Position numbers and translations under genes: made by a program. A DNA stretch of 64,000 bases, taken from contig JAJEKV010000427.1 in the NCBI GenBank assembly GCA_021234155.1, positions 60,001-124,000 of the forward strand, given 5' to 3'. How positions within the stretch are numbered: the first letter of the stretch is position 1; the number at the start of each line of letters is the position of its first letter. The notes under the pieces were generated by a model. The model saw only the letters and a program-made list of their open reading frames with translations. It did not search any database and was not told the DNA's origin. The DNA comes from Isoetes taiwanensis. Taxonomy: Eukaryota > Streptophyta > Lycopodiopsida > Isoetales > Isoetaceae. Positions 58,380 to 64,000 of this stretch are shown piece by piece.

Positions 58380-60090
58380 TAAGTTAGCATATCCAAATAA
58401 CCTCTCACTAACATGTTCATAAATGAAAGCCTCATATGTCTTATTCTATTTGATCATTCCATTTATATAATGGGATTCCCCAAGTTATTTTCCTCAACAT
58501 TATATATAAATAAAACCCTCTACTTATAACCTTCTAACTTGTATCCTATAATAACCTTAGAAACAACTTTTAAGGTTATTATAGGTTAGCAGTTTTAAGG
58601 TTAAGAAGTTTATTATAGGTTAAAAATTTTAAGGTTGGAAAGTTATTGTAGGTTAAAAGTTTTAAGGTTAGAAGTTCTAATTCATGAACTTTTAAACTTA
58701 TAACTTAACTATTAACTTAAAACTAGCATATAAACTTATAACTCATAACTTTTAAACTTTTAAACTTAATAACCCTTAAAACAATTAACCGTTAAAACAA
58801 TTAACCCTTAAAACAATTGTCCTTAAAACAATTAACCCTTGTAATAAATTTTCGCGAAAGTTATAATGGTGCGGTACGAAATTTTAAAAGCAGTTATTAT
58901 TTCAAGTTAGCATTCCTTTTCAAACTTTTCTCTCACACTTTCGAACTTTTCTAATTCCGTGCTTACGCTTCCAATTCGGGCATTCCGGGTGCTTACGCTT
59001 CCAATTTGGCTTCCAATTTCTGCTTTCGGCTTTCTCGGCTTCTATATCTATCCGGCTTCAATCTATCTTTTCGGCATCTATCTTTCTATCTTCAATCTAT
59101 CTGCTGCATGACCTAAGGAGGAGATAATATTATCTTATCTCTTTCACGGCTTCAATCTGCTTCTCGGCTTCTATCTGCTTCAATATGCGTCAATCTGTTT
59201 TTATCTGCGCTTTCGAGCTTTTCGAGCTTTCTGCTTTTGGGTTTTCGGTTCAAAGGCTTTTCTGCTCGAAGGTTTCTACAAAGCATTCGGCTAAAGGTTT
59301 CGACTCTCTACAATCTCTCTGGTTTTTTTGCTTCGGCTTGGAATAACAAAGTTTTCTGGTTTTTTGGTTTTGTGTTAAAGGTTCTCGGTTTCTCGGTTTT
59401 CAAATTATCTGCTATTGCTTCTTCTCGGCTTCTTAAGGCTCAAATCATCTGCTATTGGCTTCTTCTCGGCTTCTTAAGGCTCAAATCATCTGCTATTGGC
59501 TTCTTCTCGGCTCAAATCAACTAGGTTAGTATTTCCTGTTCTTTACTTAAAGTCTGTTATCTTATTCTTGTTTTTATTCTAGTATTTGATTGTTCTGTTC
59601 TATCTGCTTTATCTGTTCTTTATCTATTATATGAGCTTCAGGCTTAATGAAGGGGAGTGCTTACTGGCTTAGACTTTTAGATGCATCAGTCCTATACTGC
59701 CCTAGCACCTTCATATATAGATCTATTGCTAATAAACATGTTCTATTGCTTATATGATCTTGCTCTCTGCTCTTGCTCTATGATCTTGCCTATATGATCT
59801 TGCTCTATGATCTATCTGCTCTATGCTCTATGATCTATGATCTATCTGCTCTATGATCTTGCCTATATGATCTTGCTCTATGATCTATCTGCTCTACGAT
59901 CTTGCTTATATGATTTTGCTGTATCTGCTCTTATTCTATTTCACTAGCTCTTCTTCTATCTGCTCTAAATAATGAACTAAATAAGGAATTCTAAACACTG
60001 AACTAAATAATGAACTAAACTAAATAACACTCTATGAGTTCTTATTCTGCTCTATTTGCTCTTAGATTTGCTCTATCTATTCCCATGGCT
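58380..60090 (+). repeat. AT-rich and low-complexity leader, copy 2
   Basis: At 58500-58860 variants of AAGTTTTAAGGTTA and TTAACCCTTAAAACAA alternate; this part is absent from copy 1. At 59000-59520 lie TTCGGCTTCTATCT-type repeats and at 59740-59960 TATGATCTTGCTC-type repeats, shared with copy 1 but with different unit counts. No coding potential. Confidence 0.6.
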
Positions 60091-60116
60091 CTATAGAATG
60101 ATATGTTAGAATTGGC

Positions 60117-60230
60117 GAAATCGCGCTTGGCGCATTTCTAGTTGGGCTTTATATAAATCGCGCCAGGCGCGTGTGCAGTAGATCTGTAAAAAAAAACACT
60201 ATAGTAAACGCGCCTGGCGCATTTTGAATT
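60117..60230. repeat. Three CG-rich palindrome sites upstream of the short gene
   Basis: Sites at about 60117 (GAAATCGCGCTTGGCGCATT), 60155 (AAATCGCGCCAGGCGCG) and 60207 (ACGCGCCTGGCGCATTTT). Two further sites follow the gene at about 60719 and 60784. They have about 40-50 bp spacing. Confidence 0.75.
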
Positions 60231-60310
60231 TTGCATACGTAGAATCGTTTTCTGGGGATAGGAATATCATTTGCTAATTAGTTAATTTCTCTCGTTCTAG
60301 TGCATTACAC

Positions 60311-60681
60311 ATGGCTGCTTCTAGTTCAAATATACTTCGGACGGGCGACCATCAATTTGGACCACGTACAAGATACTACTTAATTGTGCTGTTCAAAACA
60401 TTCACAGAGAGTTGGACAAGCCAGTTGACAGTCTGTATCAGGGGCCCTGGGAATGCTATCATCGCATCACTGGACATATGCGGCTCCTCATGCTCCTAGT
60501 AAGGCTCATGCCCACAAATAAATACGAGGATTTGATTAGGAGTATCAAGGATCGATACAACACTCTGATTTGGAGACTCGACATTCGCAGGGAAGAAGAG
60601 GATGATGTCATATCACAGTGGTCCAGGTGGCACTTTACTCAGTATTGGGCCGATGAAGTGGGCCTTTGCGACATTTTGTAG
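60311..60681 (+). pseudogene. Short plus-strand gene of the element, copy 2
   Basis: About 122 residues in two overlapping frames: MAASSSNILRTGDHQFGPRT from 60311, then LDKPVDSLYQGPWECYHRIT, MRLLMLLVRLMPTNKYEDLI, DRYNTLIWRLDIRREEEDDV, WSRWHFTQYWADEVGLCDIL and a stop at 60681. One frameshift near 60410 separates them. The product looks helical and basic, with a hydrophobic stretch and many aromatics. I do not recognise it. Palindrome sites flank it on both sides (60117, 60155, 60207, 60719, 60784), and it runs toward the convergent minus-strand DUF8039-like gene. Confidence 0.5.
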
Positions 60682-60876
60682 AGATATGTAGAGCAAGCTA
60701 TGTTAGTTCAGAAAGAACTCGCGCCTGGCGCATTTTCACAAAAGGAAAAATGTACATATATATCTTTTGAATATAAATACAATCTCGCGCCTGGCGCAAT
60801 TTTGCAGCTTAAACTTTTATGTCACGCTTATTTTATTATGCTTTTTTATTATATGCAATATCGAAAACATTGAATC

Positions 60877-60978
60877 CTTTGATGCCCTCCAGCCAGTATG
60901 ACCAACCCCAAGAAACTACATATTTTCATTCATGTGTAGTTTCATGGGGTTGATAAGACTGGCTAAAGACCATCAAAG
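60877..60978. ncRNA. Candidate RNA stem-loop, copy 2
   Basis: A 102-bp hairpin: arms of 44 bases pair at 36 positions around a loop of about 14 bases. The outer arms are CTTTGATG and CATCAAAG; the inner stem is CAACCCCAAGAAACTACA against TGTAGTTTCATGGGGTTG. Four of the eight mismatches would be G-U pairs if the minus strand is transcribed, which is the direction of the adjacent DUF8039-like gene. Size and shape resemble a plant miRNA precursor, but a small MITE is equally possible. Confidence 0.45.
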
Positions 60979-61052
60979 AATTCAAAATTCACAACACCAC
61001 GCAGATGTTATGATATATTCTTTTTTTTTTTTGAATATCCAAATAAACATAC

Positions 61053-61404
61053 CTTTTTCAGACGTTCTTTTGGCCATGCTACAAATGTGCCCACGCTTTC
61101 ATCAACTGTATCACCACCGGGGTGTCTTCGTGGAAGAGCCTCATCTTCATAATTGCAGTTTATAATGGAAATCTTACAGAAATTGTTTTCAAGAGGAACA
61201 CCATGACACATAGAACTTGGATTCAGATCTTCGATTTTACATAATCCTACTCGGCGCTTCAAGTTTGCTGTTAAAAGATAGCATTCTTCTCCGACACTGA
61301 TAAAGAACCAGAATGCTAGAATTGGCATTGGGAAAAATAGAGGACGAAGGTGTGCATATTAGGAATGGGATCACACTCACCTTAGTTCAGCAGACATCGA
61401 TTGA
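61053..61404 (-). CDS. DUF8039-like exon(s), copy 2
   Basis: The minus strand encodes a possible start MSAEL at 61404-61388, followed by GTGAGTG. The main exon has ECYLLTANLKRRVGLCKIED, SSMCHGVPLENNFCKISII and EALPRRHPGGDTVDESVGTF, then VAWPKERLKK before a GTATG donor. The order 'CxL, VAxG/GL, HGxPL, KI/V, LPxP, TVxESxGxFVAWP' fits DUF8039, a domain found in plant transposon-associated proteins, sometimes with Ulp1-type proteases. No protease part is visible here. Joining the tiny first exon to the main exon does not keep the frame, so the start is uncertain. Confidence 0.5.
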
Positions 61405-61560
61405 TTGATCTTGGGCAGACACTCAGGCGCCTCGATCGATTGATCTTGGGCGCTCTGAGGACGGGTCGATTGATCTTGGGCGCTCTGATCTTGGGTCGAT
61501 TGATCTTGGGCGGGTCGATTGAGGGCGCTCTGATAGTAGGTGGCCGATTAGGTGGTAGTG
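61400..61560. repeat. Minisatellite in divergent promoter region, copy 2
   Basis: Five to six degenerate units of GGTCGATTGATCTTGGGCG with CTCTGA, lying between the divergent DUF8039-like and multidomain genes, as in copy 1. Confidence 0.7.
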
Positions 61561-61799
61561 GATTGCCACATATGCGCTTCTTGAAAATAATAATAATTTG
61601 TTTTCTTGAAATTGCACTGAAAAGAAAAACACATTTTAAATTTGTAAATGAGCGGGACGGGCGGTTAATTAAGGCGGTATAAATTGAAAAGGACGCGAAT
61701 TTGAATTTACGGTTATAAATCTGACGGCCTAGATTATGAACGCATACATATAAGTTTAAACCAAAATCCCAGTCTCATATTATCCGCACTTGCAGTTCT

Positions 61800-63641
61800 A
61801 TGGCGTCTAGAGGATCCGGCCACCCACCGAGGTGGGTAGAGGTGGGGCGAAAAGCCAAAGGACAAATCCAAAGCCCGGAGTTCTTTGAACAAGCCCGGAA
61901 AGCACAAATCCAACAAGCCTCAGGTATGAATCAGTGTTTTTGTTCTGTAATTGATTTCTGTGTCCCTCTTTTTGTTAGGTTTTTAGGATTTTTTCTGTAA
62001 TAATAGAGTTATTATCTGATAAGAAGCATATGTCCTCTAATATTTTAGTTCATATGTCCCAAAAATGTATGCAAATAAATGCTTAATGTGTGCATGTTGT
62101 TTTTTCTTTTAATGCTGTATGTGCTGTTTCAAGCTTGTATACTTAGCTGAACAGTATTCAGTAGCTAGTTGTGTTTTTTATAGTTAGTTGTGTCCCTCGA
62201 TGAAGATTCAACTCTTTAAGTTGTATTTTTATAGTTAGTTGTGTCCGAGCATTTTGATTCGGACAAACGCCCTGGCCTTGATTTAATTAGTCATTACAGT
62301 AGTTTCTTTATCTTTGAGGTCACTTCTAAAGCGCTCCAAGCGCGTATTTGTTGCATTTTGACTGGGACAAAACGCGCCTGGCGCCTGGCCCCAATAAAGT
62401 AAATGAACTTGCTCTGTATTCATTTTCAAATCGTGCCAAGCACGTTTTTGTTGCATATGTTTCGACAGCATATATTTTAGCATTAAAAGATTAACCCATG
62501 TGCTGTAATTTCACAGGATCACAAAAGACAAGCAAAAGAGGGAGGACCAAGCAAGGCGAGACCTCTACCAAGAGAAAAGCAAAGGACGGATGAAGATGTT
62601 ATTACATGCACTGGACAAAGCATGTATTGACAGAAGATACATCTCGAATAATAAAGGCTGAGGTAAAACCTCCATGTCCAGAAGAAGATCTTATAGAGGG
62701 GTCAGAATGGTATGTGGAGATATTCAAAACTGGTGGGAAGACAGACCTCATATTCACGTCAAGGGTAAGAGAGACTGATCAAATGAAGAAGCAGGGAATT
62801 CTTATTACATGCGAAGTACACGGCGATTCTTTCGCTCGTACTAGTTGAAGTGGGCAAAAAACATAAGAAGAGCCTAAAGAAGATCAATCGATGCACGGTG
62901 CTAGCTCTTTTAAAGAGGCGCATTAAGATTCGACGACATGGCCGATAACCTCTTCAAATTTGGTCGACGGTTGGCGAGCCATTGACTCCTAAAAAGAATA
63001 TGCGAGGGGCTTACAACCGCTCGACGAGCCATTAGCACGAGGCCCCTCGGACGGTGTCTTACAAAAGCGATGAAGGATAAGGAAGAAGAAAGCTCTAAAA
63101 GGTGGAAACCACAGAGTTTACGGCAATGAGCCTTACAAGTGACGATGACAAGGCCCGAGGCGGTTGAGGCGATGAGCAAGCTCAAAAAATATGTCGACAA
63201 ATATCCTTTGGCCTAAACTTCACCCATCCATCCCGTGGATAGGCTTTTCAGGTCCACTAAAGCCATTTATATCAGCGGAAGGTATGGCAAGCAAAGACTC
63301 CTTGGAGATAGTGAAGCGGCATGATCGAAAATCCAGGCAAGTGCCAATGCCCGCAGATGTAGTGCCGCATCGATACCCGAGCGAGGAAAGTAATCATGTG
63401 GAACAAGCCGGAGGACTTCATCGAGAAGAATCGACATACATTTTATGATAATAGATGGCCAGCATTCAATAGAGGCCCAGAAGGTTCTGATCAAGAAGGC
63501 ACAGCATACTGGGCATCAGTTGTTCTATAAGTTGTATTACATCCAAAAGCGGCCCGGTTCTGGCGGCTCAACAACACCTGCCGAGCTAGCCGAAATAAGC
63601 GCACTCCTAAATGACATGGGAAAAACATTCTTATACAAAAG
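61800..63641 (+). pseudogene. Multidomain element gene, copy 2, first two exons
   Basis: Exon 1 starts MASRGSG at 61800 and ends near 61923. Exon 2 runs 62517-63641 to the GTAATT donor. It encodes the same EDLIEGSEWYVEIFKTGGK and IIDGQHSIEAQKVLIKKA segments as copy 1, but with many frameshifts between 62830 and 63440. The methylase-like and FCP1-like exons lie beyond the window. Where copy 1 has a TAG at 20113, this copy has CAA, so the ancestral codon was probably Gln. Confidence 0.55.
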
Positions 63642-63676
63642 GTAATTCTCTTCCCTTAGGTTTCGTTTTCGTATTT

Positions 63677-64000
63677 GCAAATGTCAGCCGGCGATTTCAT
63701 ATTAAGCAAATCGCGCCAGGCGCGATTTGCCTACTCTAAAGAGCAAAGGCTTCCTGGAATGGTAGCCATTTCTCCTCAAACAAGCAAATCGCGCCTCGCG
63801 CGATTTCATATTAGAATGCTAAACGCCCCACGCGGGATTTGCCTACCCTCAGGAGAAAAGGCTATCTGTCTAATAGCCAAGTCTCCTCAGGCTAGGCAAT
63901 TCTCGCGTGACGCGATTTGCATTCTAATATATTTGAGGAGAAACGGCTACCATTCCAGGAAGCCTTTGCTCTTTAGTAGGCGATCGCTACCGGGCGCCGA
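63677..64000. repeat. Intronic foldback, copy 2 (cut by window end)
   Basis: Same structure as 21912-22281: palindrome sites, GAGCAAAGGCTTCCTGGAAT, an inner stem GGAGAAAAGGCTATC against AATAGCCAAGTCTCC, then the mirrored blocks. The right arm ends at the window edge with apparently garbled sequence. Confidence 0.75.

Larger units (their letters stand above)
55170..64000. mobile_element. Large multigene DNA element, copy 2 (cut by window end)
   Basis: Same gene order as copy 1 without the tandem insertion. Its left end extends about 240 bp further than copy 1, to a block at 55171-55209 resembling 41894-41931. It also carries an extra AT-rich segment of about 750 bp (58440-59200). Palindrome sites in the 60100-60800 part are better preserved than in copy 1, whereas 61800-64000 is more degraded. 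Confidence 0.7.

Overview
The window looks like nuclear DNA of a land plant, probably from a repeat-rich genome and possibly a non-flowering lineage. The evidence is spliceosomal introns with GT/AG borders, one clear plant-type glycerol-3-phosphate permease gene, plant L1-type LINEs, a plant TRIM element, and long AT-rich intergenic stretches. I see no rRNA, tRNA or CRISPR. Only the permease (33869-35942, three exons) reads as an intact host gene. A few candidate exons on the minus strand at 396-2524 may be remains of others.

Most of the rest is mobile DNA. The dominant feature is a large multigene element present twice in direct orientation: copy 1 at about 7243-25690 and copy 2 at about 55170 to the window end, where it is cut. 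Gene order is shared: (i) a minus-strand DDE/integrase-like gene of the DUF7869 type; (ii) a low-complexity leader and a short plus-strand gene; (iii) a 100-bp stem-loop; (iv) a minus-strand exon resembling DUF8039; (v) a minisatellite in a divergent promoter; (vi) a plus-strand multi-exon gene whose product combines an RG-rich N-terminus, a ParB/DGQHR-like domain, a degenerate DNA-methylase-like region and an FCP1/NLI-phosphatase-like C-terminus. Noncoding parts of both copies carry many near-copies of a CG-rich palindrome (half-site AAATCGCGCC), several of them arranged into a 370-bp foldback inside an intron. Copy 1 is interrupted at 12299-19405 by two tandem insertions that share ends.

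Between the copies lie 3' ends of a LINE family with pentanucleotide tails (14858, 26607, 29330 and 30600), an inverted minisatellite resembling a foldback element (30940-32240), the permease gene, an unidentified coiled-coil/Cys-His gene (40402-41603), and a three-level nest: a 334-bp TRIM inside a 7.2-kb L1 inside a relative of the DUF7869 gene (42080-50340). A second, different LINE (about 52136-55167) abuts copy 2 and lacks its 3' end.

Nearly all element genes carry frameshifts or in-frame stops, and every in-frame stop I could place is TAG. Many differences between the two copies fall at CAG/CTG triplets. This could be methylation-driven decay or methylation-associated consensus error, so pseudogene calls here are provisional.
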